64,000 bases of DNA. Origin: Alphaproteobacteria bacterium HT1-32 (GTDB lineage Bacteria; Pseudomonadota; Alphaproteobacteria; Rhodospirillales; HT1-32). Positions within the stretch are counted from its first letter, which is position 1; each line of letters starts with the position of its first letter. Below the pieces are notes generated by a model. The model saw only the letters and a program-made list of their open reading frames with translations. It searched no databases and was not told where the DNA came from. Where the stretch lies: contig WJPL01000001.1 of the NCBI GenBank assembly GCA_009649675.1, positions 165,781 through 229,780 of the forward strand. The letters run 5' to 3'. Below are positions 25,218-35,303 of this stretch, piece after piece. Both the position numbers and the translations under genes were made by a program.

Positions 25218-26464
25218 TGACCGAAGTTCAGAGCCCGCCGTCAACATTGCGGAAAGTTGAGTTCGACCCGGAATTCCGGGGTCCGTTGTCGGACATCGTC
25301 GTAACCGATCTGTCCCGGCTGGTCGCCGGAAATATGCTGAGCCTCCAGCTTGCAGACTTCGGCGCAGAAGTTTTCAAGGTCGAAGCCCCCGGCCGGGGTG
25401 ATCCCCTCCGGGCCTGGCGGGAAAACGGGCATTCGATCTACTGGAAAGCCTATGGGCGAAACAAGAAAAGCATCGCCATCGATTTGAAATCTGATGCGGG
25501 CAAGGCATTGGTTCGGGACCTCGCAAGATCGTCGAATATCCTGATTGAGAATTATCGCCCCGGCAGAATGGAAGAGATGGGCCTCGGCCCGGATGTCCTT
25601 TTCGCTGAGAATCCCAATCTGATCATCGTCCGGGTTTCCGGTTTTGGGCAAACCGGGCCCTACCGGAACAAACCCGGTTTTGGCTCATTGATCGAAGCCA
25701 TGTCAGGCTTCGCTACCCGTAATGGATTTGATGACAGAGAGCCGGTGTTACCACCGCTCGCGCTGGCGGATATGATTGCCGGAATGCAGGGGGCCTACAG
25801 TGTCATGGTCGCCCTGCGCGAAGTGGAACTCGGACACCGTGCAGGACAAATCATCGATCTTTCACTGCTGGAACCGATGTTCTCCGTTCTGGGGCCTGAA
25901 CCCGGCGTCTATGCCGTTACCGGCAACAGAAAAACCCGATCCGGCAGTGGCTCCAACACCTCATCTCCCAGAAATGTCTACAAGACCAGCGACGGGCACT
26001 GGCTGGCGCTGTCTGCTTCGATTCAGACTATGGCAGAGCGATTATTCAGAACCATCGGCCGCGATGATCTCAACCATGACCCCGCCTTTGCCACAAACAG
26101 CGAGCGGATCAAACGCCGTGCAGAGGTCGATGAAATCGTTGGTGGCTGGATCGGTGAACGCACCCGTGACGAAGCTCTTGGCATTTTCGATGCTGCCGGA
26201 GTTACCGTCGGACCAGTCTATGATGTCGACGACATACTGACCGACACGCATTTTGCCGAGCGCGAGATCGCGGTACAGGTCCCCGATGAGGATGTCGGGC
26301 ATGTCACGATTCACGGCATCAGTCCCAAACTATCGGAATCACCCGGTGGCCTGCGATGTCCTGCACCAACACTGGGGCAGGACACGCGATATATTCTGCA
26401 GAAAATCGGCAAATCAGACGACGAAATAGCCGACCTGCTGGAACGCTCAGTTGCCGCTGAATAA
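25217..26464 (+). CDS. Class III (CaiB/BaiF) CoA-transferase
   Basis: A 415-residue family III CoA-transferase that moves CoA between carboxylic acids. The family opening LSRLVAGNMLSLQLADFGAE and KVEAPGRGDPLR is present, followed by NILIENYRPGRMEEMGLG and the segment LALADMIAGMQGA, whose Asp corresponds to the catalytic aspartate. The C-terminal part (GVTVGPVYDVDDILTDTHFA) is typical. The acyl donor and acceptor cannot be told from sequence. It overlaps the upstream small protein by one base and converges with ureG. Confidence 0.88.
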   Translation: MTEVQSPPSTLRKVEFDPEFRGPLSDIVVTDLSRLVAGNMLSLQLADFGAEVFKVEAPGRGDPLRAWRENGHSIYWKAYGRNKKSIAIDLKSDAGKALVRDLARSSNILIENYRPGRMEEMGLGPDVLFAENPNLIIVRVSGFGQTGPYRNKPGFGSLIEAMSGFATRNGFDDREPVLPPLALADMIAGMQGAYSVMVALREVELGHRAGQIIDLSLLEPMFSVLGPEPGVYAVTGNRKTRSGSGSNTSSPRNVYKTSDGHWLALSASIQTMAERLFRTIGRDDLNHDPAFATNSERIKRRAEVDEIVGGWIGERTRDEALGIFDAAGVTVGPVYDVDDILTDTHFAEREIAVQVPDEDVGHVTIHGISPKLSESPGGLRCPAPTLGQDTRYILQKIGKSDDEIADLLERSVAAE

Positions 26465-26496
26465 AGCTGACAACAACAGCCGTTGCCGGGCTTGCG

Positions 26497-27111
26497 TCAG
26501 TAACCCGCCGCGTGGGTCACAAAACCGGCGATTTCCTCGACCCCCTTCCCCGCTTTCAGGTTGGTGAAGAAGAACGGCCGGTCACCCCGCTGAATTTTTG
26601 CATCCCGGTCCATGACATTGAGGTCAGCCCCAACCAGCGGCGCCAGATCAATCTTGTTGATGATCAGCAGGTCAGACTTGCTGATGCCCGGCCCTCCTTT
26701 TCTCGGTATCTTGTCACCGGCAGAAACGTCGATCACATACAACGTAAGATCGACCAGTTCCGGGCTAAAGGTAGCAGCCAGGTTATCGCCGCCGGATTCA
26801 ACAATCACGATCTGAAGCGCCGGAAAGGACTTCTCCAGATTTTCAATCGCCGCAATATTGATTGATGCGTCTTCCCGAATTGCCGTATGTGGACACCCCC
26901 CGGTCTCGACCCCGACAATCCGTTCTGGCGGCAGAGCACCGGAGCGGGTCAGGAACTGGGCATCTTCCTGCGTGTAAATATCATTCGTGACCACGGCGAT
27001 ATCGTAGTTATCACGCAACGCTTTGCAGAGCCTGTCAGTCAGTGCGGTTTTACCCGACCCGACCGGGCCGCCGATGCCAACCCGAAAGGGGCCGCGAAAG
27101 TCTTTCGTCAT
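26497..27111 (-). CDS. ureG: Urease accessory GTPase UreG
   Basis: A 204-residue SIMIBI GTPase that drives nickel delivery to urease. The P-loop GGPVGSGKT is at residues 14-22. The metal-binding Cys-Pro-His motif is in [15 protein letters not shown], and the guanine-recognition stretch NKIDLAP is present. ATG 27111 overlaps the ureF stop by 4 bases and matches the family N-terminus. It is the last gene of the urease operon and needs UreF, UreD and UreE as partners. Confidence 0.97.
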   Translation of the reverse strand: MTKDFRGPFRVGIGGPVGSGKTALTDRLCKALRDNYDIAVVTNDIYTQEDAQFLTRSGALPPERIVGVETGGCPHTAIREDASINIAAIENLEKSFPALQIVIVESGGDNLAATFSPELVDLTLYVIDVSAGDKIPRKGGPGISKSDLLIINKIDLAPLVGADLNVMDRDAKIQRGDRPFFFTNLKAGKGVEEIAGFVTHAAGY

Positions 27112-27791
27112 GATCTGAACAACCTTGTTTTCTGTGTTTCGTGTCGCATTGAACAAATATCCGAGAAACTGACGCTGGTCCGGACCTCTTCCAGATCCGT
27201 TACCAGTCCCAGAGCAACAACCTGCTGTATCACCGGCTCCAGCGTCGACATGCAACGGAGCCCGTCGGTTTGCCCCAGCGGCACCAGTTTGACAGCTGCT
27301 GCAACCAGATTCGCAGCAAAGGCATGGGCGTAAGCCGTAACGGTCATGCGCAGGCTGATATCATGCCCGGCAGAAAACCAGCCGACAGCGACCGCATGCG
27401 GAATGTCAAAATCGAGATCACCGGGATCTGTTTCCCCCGGAACCGGCCAGACAGCCGCACCCGCCCGCCAGAAAGCCCGTCCCTGGGCAGTTGCCTCAAG
27501 ACGAAGCTCCCGGCTGGCAGATAAAGCAGCCGCCAGGTTCGCAATCTCCCGCAATGCTGTTTTGTCCGGGTAAGCCCGGCCCGCCGCGGCACAGGCAGCA
27601 GCATCTGTCATCCCGGCCCCATACATCAGGATATCGGAAATCCAGGCGCTGGCCTCCTCAGCATCGGACACAAAACCATCCTCGACAGCCTGTTCCATTC
27701 CGTGACTATAGCTGAAGGACCCAACCGGGAAGGATGGCGACAACCATGTCATCAGTCGTTGAAGATTGATCTCTGACAGCCCGGTACTCAA
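27108..27791 (-). CDS. ureF: Urease accessory protein UreF
   Basis: A 227-residue all-helical protein forming the UreD-UreF-UreG complex. The N-terminal signature [20 protein letters not shown] is diagnostic. The start appears to be TTG at 27791, overlapping the ureE stop as TTGA. The first ATG (27752) would remove the first part of the protein right up to that signature. C-terminal Arg-rich residues fit UreG docking. Confidence 0.95.
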   Translation of the reverse strand: MSTGLSEINLQRLMTWLSPSFPVGSFSYSHGMEQAVEDGFVSDAEEASAWISDILMYGAGMTDAAACAAAGRAYPDKTALREIANLAAALSASRELRLEATAQGRAFWRAGAAVWPVPGETDPGDLDFDIPHAVAVGWFSAGHDISLRMTVTAYAHAFAANLVAAAVKLVPLGQTDGLRCMSTLEPVIQQVVALGLVTDLEEVRTSVSFSDICSMRHETQKTRLFRS

Positions 27792-28234
27792 TGCGAATGA
27801 GCCTCATGATAAGCACCAGACTCCGGATGGAACGGGCGCATTTCAATCACAACAGACGCACCCTGCAGTTTCAGCATCTCAACCAGCACACTGTCATAGG
27901 CAATGACCAGCGAGTCCCCGTGCAGTTCAGCTGCGGTGTGCCGGTTGCCGAGATGCCAGGCCAGACGGGCCAGATGCAGGGAATCCGAACAAGTTGCAAT
28001 CGCCACTTTTTCCGGCGCAGCGACAACCCCGACCCATGCCCCGGACTCCAGCAGCAACCCGTCACCATCTGCCATCATACCCTGCCTGGGCAGGTCGATC
28101 ATGATATCGGTCCCGGCCTCTCCGGCAACACGCAGACGACGTTTCTGGCGCACAATATGATCCAGTTGGACATGATCCACCCGGTCTGCTTCCGGCCAGT
28201 CACCGCGATGGTGCAGTTCAGTGACGCGTAACAT
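27788..28234 (-). CDS. ureE: Urease accessory nickel chaperone UreE
   Basis: A 148-residue nickel-binding chaperone. The N-terminal peptide-binding domain is followed by a metal-binding domain (HLARLAWHLGNRHTAAEL) containing the conserved His used for nickel. The C-terminus is short and only modestly His-rich (HEAHSH) rather than the long poly-His tail of some homologues. Start and stop overlap ureC and ureF by 4 bases each. Confidence 0.95.
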   Translation of the reverse strand: MLRVTELHHRGDWPEADRVDHVQLDHIVRQKRRLRVAGEAGTDIMIDLPRQGMMADGDGLLLESGAWVGVVAAPEKVAIATCSDSLHLARLAWHLGNRHTAAELHGDSLVIAYDSVLVEMLKLQGASVVIEMRPFHPESGAYHEAHSH

Positions 28235-29946
28235 CAGAACATGAAATATCGTTGTGCGAGCGGCAATACGGTCGCCGGCTCACAGGTCAGCAGTTCACCA
28301 TCTGCATGTACTTCATATGTCTCCGGATCGACATCAATCTTCGGCGTCGCATCATTCAGAACCATCGAAGCCTTACCGATGCCGCTGCGCACATTTTCAA
28401 CTGCGATGGTGGAACGCTGCAGCCCGAACTTCTCACGAACGCCGGCAGCCTGTGCTGCTGCGCTGACAAAGGTGACGGAACTCATCGTCAGCGACCGGCC
28501 AAACGCGCCGAACATCGGTCGATAATGAACCGGCTGCGGTGTTGGGATTGATGCATTCGGATCCCCCATCGGGGCAGCTGCAATCGTCCCGCATTTGAGA
28601 ACGACATCCGGTTTCGCACCGAAAAAGGCCGGCGACCACAACACCAGATCAGCAAGCTTGCCGACCTCGACAGAGCCGATATGGGAAGACATGCCATGAG
28701 CAATTGCCGGGTTGATGGTGTATTTCGCGATATAACGACGCACACGAAAGTTATCATTCTCTCCGGTTTCCTGCGGCAGGCGACCGCGTTGCCGCCGCAT
28801 CTTGTCAGCAGTCTGCCAGATCCGGATGATAACTTCCCCGACCCGTCCCATCGCCTGACTGTCAGAAGCGATGATGGAGAAGGCGCCAAGGTCATGCAGG
28901 ATATCCTCTGCCGCAATGGTCTCCTTACGGATACGACTTTCGGCAAAGGCCACATCTTCAGGGATTTTCGGATCCAGATGGTGGCAGACCATCAGCATAT
29001 CCAGATGTTCATCGACCGTATTGACCGTAAAGGGACGGGTTGGGTTGGTTGAGGACGGGATGACATTCGGTTCACTGCAGACCTTGATGATGTCCGGCGC
29101 ATGGCCACCCCCGGCACCTTCCGTATGGAAGGCATGTATCGTCCGTCCCCGGATCGCGCTGATGGTATTCTCGACGAAACCGGACTCATTCAGAGTGTCG
29201 GTATGGATCATCACCTGAATATCCATATCGTCTGCAACCGACAGACAGGTATCAATGGCCTGCGGCGTTGTTCCCCAATCTTCGTGCAGCTTCAGTGCAC
29301 AGGCCCCCGCATTGACCTGTTCAATCAATGCTGCCGGCTCCGATGCATTCCCCTTGCCAGAAAAAGCCAGATTCATCGGGAAGGCTTCTGCTGCCTGCAA
29401 CATTCGTTCGATATGCCATGGACCGGGAGTGCAAGTTGTAGCGTTTGTCCCTGCGGCGGGACCGGTACCGCCGCCCAGCATGGTCGTCACACCGGAATAG
29501 AGAGCATCGTCAATCTGCTGCGGGCAGATGAAATGAATATGGGAATCAAAACCGCCCGCCGTAATAATCTTGCCTTCACCCGCAATGGCCTCTGTCCCCG
29601 GCCCGATGATAATGTCGACACCTGACTGCGTATCCGGATTTCCAGCCTTGCCAATACCGCATATACGGCCGTCACGTATGCCGATATCGGCCTTGTATAT
29701 GCCGGTATGGTCAACAATCAGGGCGTTCGTGATAACTGTATCAACAGCCCCGCCGGCACGGCTGATCTGGGACTGCCCCATACCATCGCGAATAACCTTA
29801 CCGCCGCCAAACTTCACCTCGTCACCGTAGGTCGTGAGGTCCCGTTCGACTTCAATCACCAGTTCCGTATCTGCCAGACGAACACGGTCGCCGGTGGTCG
29901 GCCCATACATATCCGCATAGGCGGCACGGGAAATTTCAAATGCCAT
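28234..29946 (-). CDS. ureC: Urease alpha subunit
   Basis: A 570-residue catalytic subunit hydrolysing urea to ammonia and carbamate at a di-nickel centre. All catalytic residues are present: nickel ligands His136, His138, His248, His274 and Asp362, the carbamylated Lys219, and the flap Cys321-His322. Each is shifted by exactly two from Klebsiella numbering. It starts 2 bases after ureB and overlaps ureE. The enzyme should be active if nickel is supplied; no nickel transporter gene is in the window. Confidence 0.98.
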   Translation of the reverse strand: MAFEISRAAYADMYGPTTGDRVRLADTELVIEVERDLTTYGDEVKFGGGKVIRDGMGQSQISRAGGAVDTVITNALIVDHTGIYKADIGIRDGRICGIGKAGNPDTQSGVDIIIGPGTEAIAGEGKIITAGGFDSHIHFICPQQIDDALYSGVTTMLGGGTGPAAGTNATTCTPGPWHIERMLQAAEAFPMNLAFSGKGNASEPAALIEQVNAGACALKLHEDWGTTPQAIDTCLSVADDMDIQVMIHTDTLNESGFVENTISAIRGRTIHAFHTEGAGGGHAPDIIKVCSEPNVIPSSTNPTRPFTVNTVDEHLDMLMVCHHLDPKIPEDVAFAESRIRKETIAAEDILHDLGAFSIIASDSQAMGRVGEVIIRIWQTADKMRRQRGRLPQETGENDNFRVRRYIAKYTINPAIAHGMSSHIGSVEVGKLADLVLWSPAFFGAKPDVVLKCGTIAAAPMGDPNASIPTPQPVHYRPMFGAFGRSLTMSSVTFVSAAAQAAGVREKFGLQRSTIAVENVRSGIGKASMVLNDATPKIDVDPETYEVHADGELLTCEPATVLPLAQRYFMF

Positions 29947-29948
29947 GA

Positions 29949-30260
29949 TTATTCCCCTACCACTTTATTATAAATCCCGTTGAAGCCGACAACGCGTTTC
30001 AGGCCACCATAACTGACCAGTCGGACTTCCCGTGTCTGCCCCGGCTCAAACCGAACTGCAGAACCGGCAGGAATATCGAGGCGCATTCCGACAGCCGCCG
30101 CCCGGTCAAACGACAGTCCTTCATTAACTTCGGCGAAGTGATAATGCGATCCGACCTGAACCGGCCTGTCGCCTGTATTACCCACTTCCAGCAGCTTTGT
30201 CGGCGCGCCTGCGTTCAGCGTAATGTCGCCGTCAGCAACCATAATTTCCCCAGGACGCAT
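29949..30260 (-). CDS. ureB: Urease beta subunit
   Basis: A 103-residue structural subunit of urease, separate from ureA as in most proteobacteria. The family motifs [19 protein letters not shown] and [15 protein letters not shown] are clear. The start has a gggagag Shine-Dalgarno. It lies 13 bases after ureA and 2 bases before ureC. Confidence 0.97.
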   Translation of the reverse strand: MRPGEIMVADGDITLNAGAPTKLLEVGNTGDRPVQVGSHYHFAEVNEGLSFDRAAAVGMRLDIPAGSAVRFEPGQTREVRLVSYGGLKRVVGFNGIYNKVVGE

Positions 30261-30273
30261 GATCTCTCCCGTA

Positions 30274-30576
30274 TCAGCGGATAGGTTGGTGGACGGTCAC
30301 CAGCTTCGTACCGTCCGGAAAGGTGGCTTCCACCTGAATTTCGTGAATCATCTCGGCAATGCCATCCATGACCTGTTCCCGGCTCAGCACCGTTGCTCCA
30401 TCGCGCATCAGTTCCGCAACCGAACGGCCATCCCTTGCCCCTTCAACGACAAAGTCGGTTATCACCGCGATAGCCTCGGGATGATTCAGTTTCACGCCTC
30501 TCTCAAGCCTCCGGCGGGCAACCATCGCCGCTGTGGCGACCAGTAGTTTGTCTTTCTCTCTTGGCGTTAACTGCAT
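30274..30576 (-). CDS. ureA: Urease gamma subunit
   Basis: A 100-residue structural subunit beginning [20 protein letters not shown], with the conserved [10 protein letters not shown] and [19 protein letters not shown]-type end. ATG 30576 is chosen over an upstream in-frame start because this is the family N-terminus. It starts 13 bases after the ureD stop. Confidence 0.97.
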   Translation of the reverse strand: MQLTPREKDKLLVATAAMVARRRLERGVKLNHPEAIAVITDFVVEGARDGRSVAELMRDGATVLSREQVMDGIAEMIHEIQVEATFPDGTKLVTVHQPIR

Positions 30577-30589
30577 GTCATTTCCTGTT

Positions 30590-31462
30590 TCATACGGACC
30601 AGACCCGCGGCAGGCGCGAGCCGAAATCAAGTGAAGACTGGCGGGCCATCAGCCAAAGCGACATCAGCGCATTACGAACATCCAGTGCCCGCCGACCGGC
30701 AATACGACAAACTGCCATGTCGCCAAAACTGGTCACAGCAGCCGTCACGGATTTGCAGGTATTCAGCAATTCACGAATGTCCCCCAGTCCTTCATCAAGC
30801 CCAGGAGCCGCGATGACCAATGTCGCAACCGCACCAGCCCCATGAAGACGAGCACGCGATTGCTGAACATCCACCAGCTTACCCTGAAACCCGAAATTCT
30901 CAGCCCAGACCAGATCACCGTCACGGTATATCCGCCAGCGATCACAGAAATCCAGATCCGGATTTGTCTCCCCATGGGATTCCCGTCCGAATACCGTCAT
31001 CTCGCAGGCCAGCAAGCGGGAGCTTCCGGCAATGCTGATGACCGATTTCCGGTCAAAGCGTGACCGGTCGAACAGGATCGTTTCCTGCGGCATCCATTCC
31101 AGTGCGGATGTCCCGTCAACCTCGATGCTCACCTCGATACCGGCGATATCACCTGTTGACCGGTAAATTTTCTCAGCAGCCTGAGTGGAAATGCTGATGC
31201 GCGCATCATTCTGGGCAGCAAGCGCCATCGTAATATGATCACCACCTGTCATACCGCCGGTTGTCGTAACGATCGCGGCCTCATGAACACCGGCTTTTGC
31301 CGGACGGGGAAACAGCACCCGACAAGGCGGCGTCTGGTCGAGCAGGCGCAACTGTTGTTCCGGACGGGATCCGTCAAACGAAAGTCGGCAATGGCCACGA
31401 GACCGCTGCATTTCAGGCAGAACAGGAGTTTCCATACCGATGGGTGGAACGCTTCGCAGCAT
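30590..31462 (-). CDS. ureD: Urease accessory protein UreD
   Basis: A 290-residue scaffold protein that binds apo-urease and channels nickel together with UreF and UreG. Signatures include [25 protein letters not shown] and the acidic [16 protein letters not shown]. It is the first gene of the operon; ATG 31462 is taken, with ATG 31435 a possible alternative. The promoter should lie in the 200 bp shared with the divergent TRAP transporter, where a strong inverted repeat is found. Confidence 0.95.
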   Translation of the reverse strand: MLRSVPPIGMETPVLPEMQRSRGHCRLSFDGSRPEQQLRLLDQTPPCRVLFPRPAKAGVHEAAIVTTTGGMTGGDHITMALAAQNDARISISTQAAEKIYRSTGDIAGIEVSIEVDGTSALEWMPQETILFDRSRFDRKSVISIAGSSRLLACEMTVFGRESHGETNPDLDFCDRWRIYRDGDLVWAENFGFQGKLVDVQQSRARLHGAGAVATLVIAAPGLDEGLGDIRELLNTCKSVTAAVTSFGDMAVCRIAGRRALDVRNALMSLWLMARQSSLDFGSRLPRVWSV

Positions 31463-31571
31463 TCGGCAAGTTCCATAGTGTCAAACTTGCGCCGCCCCAC
31501 CGACAACGCACCGGAACGCTAACAGATGCCGGGAGGGCGTTGAAACGGTTTTTTGCATTTGTGAGAGGGCG

Positions 31572-31600
31572 TTTCCGGAATTTCAGATGAAATCCGGAAA
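31572..31600. promoter_or_regulatory. Inverted repeat between ureD and the TRAP operon
   Basis: TTTCCGGAATTTCA and TGAAATCCGGAAA face each other across two bases, perfect apart from a single-base bulge. The site sits near the middle of the 200-bp divergent region, about 110 bp from ureD and 63 bp from dctQ. The position fits an operator controlling one or both operons; it could also form an RNA hairpin. No regulator gene sits beside it. Confidence 0.5.
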
Positions 31601-31662
31601 TTCAACTATCCATTTTTCTTCGATGCACTAAGCTTCATCAGGGGAGATTAGGGAGATTTCGC

Positions 31663-32175
31663 TTGAACGACACGTTGATCCGTCGGCTCAGACAAGCTGA
31701 CGACCTGCTTGAGAAGTTACTTTTTCAAACATCGGCCTGGCTGGTCCTGATTATTTCTGCTCTGGTCTGCTATGCGGTCTTTGCACGCTATGTGCTCGGC
31801 TCTCCCCCTTTATGGGCAGAGGATGCGCCTCGCGTCTTTTTTCTCTGGAGTGTTTATCTCGGGATCGCCGTTGCCACAAAACGCGGCCAGAACATACGTG
31901 TTACTTTTTTTATTGAGAAAATCGCTCCCCGCCCCCGCCTGATTCTTGAAACCATCATGCATTTGCTGGTGATTATCATGATCGTGGTGATCTTCTGGAA
32001 CAGCTTCCCGATCCTTCAGTTACAGGCACGCGGATCCATGCTCTCGACGGGATGGAGCTATGCCTGGACCTACGCCGCGCTGCCCGTCGGATGCGCGCTG
32101 ATGGCATTTTATCAGATCAGAATCATGCTTCGCGGGTTTGTTGAATATGGCGAACGCAGTGCGGGGAATCGCTAA
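31663..32175 (+). CDS. TRAP transporter small membrane subunit (DctQ family)
   Basis: A 170-residue protein with four predicted membrane helices (first around residues 22-42, SAWLVLIISALVCYAVFARYV) and the DctQ signature WAEDAPRVFFLWSVYLGIA. It partners the large DctM subunit. The start is TTG 31663 behind a gggag Shine-Dalgarno; no in-frame ATG occurs before the first helix. The dctM start follows its stop directly. Confidence 0.9.
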   Translation: MNDTLIRRLRQADDLLEKLLFQTSAWLVLIISALVCYAVFARYVLGSPPLWAEDAPRVFFLWSVYLGIAVATKRGQNIRVTFFIEKIAPRPRLILETIMHLLVIIMIVVIFWNSFPILQLQARGSMLSTGWSYAWTYAALPVGCALMAFYQIRIMLRGFVEYGERSAGNR

Positions 32176-33471
32176 ATGCTGCTAATCTCCCTGCTGATTT
32201 TCCTGTTTATATTCTCCCTGATCGGAATGGAAATCGCCTGGGCAATTGGTATTGCCTGTCTTGGCTATCTGTTCCTCAATCAGCTTTCCGGTGGCAGCAT
32301 GCCATACGTGCTGTTTTCGCAACAGATGACAACCGGCGTCGACGCCTTCGTTCTGCTGGCAATTCCCTTGTTCATCTTTGCCGGGGAACTGATGAATGTC
32401 AGCGGTGTAACCCAGCGCATCGTCCGGATGGCCGCCGCAATGGTCGGACACCGGAACGGCGGGCTCGCGAATGTTGGCGTTACGGCAAATTTCATCATGT
32501 CCGGCTGCTCCGGTTCAGCCCTTGCCGACGCAGCAGCAACCGGCTCGGTACTGCTGCCGGAGATGGAACGCCGAGGCTTCCGTCCTGCATTCTCCAGCGC
32601 AGTAATTGCCTCTGCTGCGACGGTCGGACCGATCGTGCCACCTTCCATCTCTTTTGTTCTGCTTGGTGCGATCGTCGAAATTTCTGTCGGCAAACTGTTC
32701 CTCGCCGGCATCGTGCCTGGCGTCATCATGTTCGGCACCATGTTCATCCTCACCTGGTGGATATGCCGGTCTCGTGGTTATCCCATCGAAATCCGGGCGG
32801 ACTGGTCTGAACGACGATCAGCCCTGTTCGACGGTTCACTGGCCTTAGTGGCCCCGCTGATCATTGTCGGCAGCATTATCTTCGGTATCGCCACACCGAC
32901 AGAATCTGCGGCCGTCGCCGTTGCCTATGTTCTTCTTCTCGGCATGGTGGTTTACCGCAACACTTCTATCAAAGATGTGATCGAAGCTGCCGGCAATACC
33001 GCCATATCAACTTCCGTCATCATGCTGACAGTTGCGACATCCAAGATGTTTGCCTGGCTGGCGGTACATGAACAGCTCGGGGAAATCCTGACCAGCGCCA
33101 TGCTGACACTGACGGACAACCTCTATGTTCTGCTGTTCCTGATAAATGTGCTGTTGCTGATACTCGGCATGTTCATGGAAATTCTGCCGATCATGCTGAT
33201 TCTGGCTCCGGTTCTGTTCCCGATGCTGGGCGACCTTGGCGTCGATCCGATTCATTTCGGTGTGGTTATGGTCCTGAATCTGATGATCGGCATGATAACA
33301 CCGCCGATCGGTCTGAACCTATTCGTCATTTCAGCCATCGGAAAAGTCGGGGTCATAGAGATATTCCGTGAGGCTGTTCCCTATTTTCTGGTGCTCGTCG
33401 GCGTCCTGATGCTGATCACTTATGTCCCGGAACTGACACTCGCCATTCCCAACGCCGTTTTCCCACAATAA
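32176..33471 (+). CDS. TRAP transporter large membrane subunit (DctM family)
   Basis: A 431-residue inner-membrane protein with about twelve hydrophobic segments, carrying out Na+-driven import of an organic anion. Typical DctM stretches include SGCSGSALADAAATGSVLLPEM, TVGPIVPPSI and NLMIGMITPPIGLNLFV. Together with DctQ and the binding protein downstream it makes a complete tripartite transporter. The substrate cannot be told from the membrane subunits. Confidence 0.94.
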   Translation: MLLISLLIFLFIFSLIGMEIAWAIGIACLGYLFLNQLSGGSMPYVLFSQQMTTGVDAFVLLAIPLFIFAGELMNVSGVTQRIVRMAAAMVGHRNGGLANVGVTANFIMSGCSGSALADAAATGSVLLPEMERRGFRPAFSSAVIASAATVGPIVPPSISFVLLGAIVEISVGKLFLAGIVPGVIMFGTMFILTWWICRSRGYPIEIRADWSERRSALFDGSLALVAPLIIVGSIIFGIATPTESAAVAVAYVLLLGMVVYRNTSIKDVIEAAGNTAISTSVIMLTVATSKMFAWLAVHEQLGEILTSAMLTLTDNLYVLLFLINVLLLILGMFMEILPIMLILAPVLFPMLGDLGVDPIHFGVVMVLNLMIGMITPPIGLNLFVISAIGKVGVIEIFREAVPYFLVLVGVLMLITYVPELTLAIPNAVFPQ

Positions 33472-33499
33472 GATTATCAAACCAAAACAGGAGGTGGAT

Positions 33500-34489
33500 A
33501 TGACAATCAATCTGACAAGACGCCAGTTCGGACGAGCGGCCGCAGGTATTGCCGCCGCGACAACTGTGGGTGCTCCGCTTTCAGCACTTGCTGCAAAGAA
33601 ACTGAGTTACGCCAATGCCGGAAACGCAACGACGAATTCCAACAAATTCGCCAAGGCATGGCTCGACGAAGTGACCAAACGCACGGGAGGCGATCTGACT
33701 TTCCAGATGTTCACCGGCACCAAGGGTGGCGAGAAAGATCTGCTGGATGGTGTGGCACTTGGAACGATCGATATTTACAACGGTGCCTATACCGGCACCC
33801 GTGAATTCGATATTCTGTATTCCCCCTATTTCTTCCGCGACGGCAATCATGCCGCCAGCGTCGTCAACAAATTGCTGCCCGCCAAACTCGATGCGGTTCT
33901 GGAGCAGCGCTATAATGCGAAGTTCATGCATGTCGGTCGCGCCGGCCCCTGGGCGCTTTTCACGAAAGAAAAACTGTCCTCGTTTGCAGACCTCAAGGGC
34001 ATGAAAATTCGTGCTCCCCAGATTGAGGGGCAGATCAAGGGGTTGGAACATCTGGGCGCAAAGCCGACCGTTGTTCCCTTCAACGAGCTTTATTCAGCAC
34101 TACAACAGGGTGTTGTCGACGGTATGGTCACACTGGCCAGTCTCGGCGTCACCATGAAATTCTACGAAGTGGTGAAGCATATCTACACGAATGAATTCGG
34201 GTTCGGCCTTGATAAGCAGGTCATGAACATGAACAGCTGGAGCAGCCTGTCAAAATCCGAGCAGGACAACCTCACCGGCACATTCATCGAAATGGAACCC
34301 GCCGGTTATTTCCAGGACACCATGGACTCAATGCCGGGCATCTGGGCCGACTGGAACAAGCTGAATGGTGAAGGCACTGCCGTTGAATTGGATGCGGCTG
34401 CCGCCCAGACAGCGATGGAGCCACTAAACCGGTCTCTCGCAGACGATGTTTTCGGCGCCGGAACATGGGACAAGATCGTCGCTGCCTGA
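33500..34489 (+). CDS. TRAP transporter substrate-binding protein (DctP family)
   Basis: A 329-residue periplasmic binding protein. The N-terminus has a twin-arginine signal (TRRQFGRAAAG, Arg7-Arg8) with an AxA-type cleavage region near residue 30. The DctP core includes GMKIRAPQIEG, whose Arg usually holds the substrate carboxylate, and LYSALQQGVVDGMV. ATG 33500 is fixed by an aggagg Shine-Dalgarno. The substrate is probably a carboxylic acid, perhaps one degraded by the facing UbiD/SDR operon (inference from position only). Confidence 0.92.
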   Translation: MTINLTRRQFGRAAAGIAAATTVGAPLSALAAKKLSYANAGNATTNSNKFAKAWLDEVTKRTGGDLTFQMFTGTKGGEKDLLDGVALGTIDIYNGAYTGTREFDILYSPYFFRDGNHAASVVNKLLPAKLDAVLEQRYNAKFMHVGRAGPWALFTKEKLSSFADLKGMKIRAPQIEGQIKGLEHLGAKPTVVPFNELYSALQQGVVDGMVTLASLGVTMKFYEVVKHIYTNEFGFGLDKQVMNMNSWSSLSKSEQDNLTGTFIEMEPAGYFQDTMDSMPGIWADWNKLNGEGTAVELDAAAAQTAMEPLNRSLADDVFGAGTWDKIVAA

Positions 34490-34509
34490 CGATCCTGCCT
34501 TAACTTAAA

Positions 34510-34547
34510 AGAGCCCGGGACCAGTCTGGTTCCGGGCTCTTTCATTT
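34510..34547. terminator. Bidirectional terminator between the TRAP operon and the SDR operon
   Basis: A 15-bp stem with one G-T pair (AGAGCCCGG... at 34510 / ...CCGGGCTCT ending 34540) is flanked by A-rich sequence on the left and TTTCATTTT on the right. It can therefore terminate in either direction. It lies 20 bases after dctP and 22 bases from the stop of the converging SDR gene. Confidence 0.85.
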
Positions 34548-34562
34548 TGATGCATGTCCGGA

Positions 34563-35303
34563 TCAGTCGATCACCAGACCACCGGAAATATTCGTGATTG
34601 TTCCGGTGATCGAGGCCGCGTGTGACGAGCAGAGAAAACAGATCGTCGCTGCCAGCTCATCCGCTGTGCTGTAGCGCCTCAGCGGAACAGAATTACGGAC
34701 AGCCGCATGTTCTTCCTCCGTCAGCCGGTACAGCATCGGGGTATCAACCGGCCCCGGCGCAAGGCAATTGACGCGAACTCCCTCTTTTGCCCAGTCTTTC
34801 GCCAGATGCCGGGTGAGATTAATAATCCCCGCCTTTGCCGCACCATAGGCGGCGCCGGAAAACCGCGTTCCACCATTCAGACCATTGGTAGACGACATCA
34901 GCACAACCGCCCCACCGGGCTTTGCCATAAGGGGGGCCGCTTCCCGCGCACCCAGAAAAGCCGCTGTCAGATTGGCATCCATAACGTTCTGCCAGTCGCT
35001 CAGCTTTATCTCACTGATTGCTCCATGCCCGGTAATGCCCGCAGCATTGACCAGATAATCAATGGTGACGGAGTTCGACGCTAAGTCAGCGAAGACAGAG
35101 GTTACGGCTTCCTCATCACTGCAATCCAGATCATACCAGAGGTCGCCAGACCCCATATCCGGCCTGGTCGATCCCGGCAAATCCATCGCAATGATCCGCG
35201 CACCACAGCCTCGCATCATGGCAAGGGTAGCCCTGCCGATCCCGCCCGCTGCACCAATAATGCAGGCGGTTTTACCGGTAGCGTCGAGTAACTGCGGCCC
35301 CAC
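34563..35303 (-). CDS. Short-chain dehydrogenase/reductase (FabG-like)
   Basis: A 246-residue classical SDR. The cofactor-binding GAAGGIGR is at residues 17-24 and NAAG at 87-90. The catalytic set is Ser137/138, Tyr153 and Lys157 (YGAAK). An Asp follows the second strand (IIAMDLPG), which favours NAD(H). The start is GTG 35303, directly after the stop of the preceding gene. It is the last gene of the five-gene UbiD operon; the substrate is probably an alcohol or ketone intermediate of that pathway. Confidence 0.88.
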   Translation of the reverse strand: MGPQLLDATGKTACIIGAAGGIGRATLAMMRGCGARIIAMDLPGSTRPDMGSGDLWYDLDCSDEEAVTSVFADLASNSVTIDYLVNAAGITGHGAISEIKLSDWQNVMDANLTAAFLGAREAAPLMAKPGGAVVLMSSTNGLNGGTRFSGAAYGAAKAGIINLTRHLAKDWAKEGVRVNCLAPGPVDTPMLYRLTEEEHAAVRNSVPLRRYSTADELAATICFLCSSHAASITGTITNISGGLVID

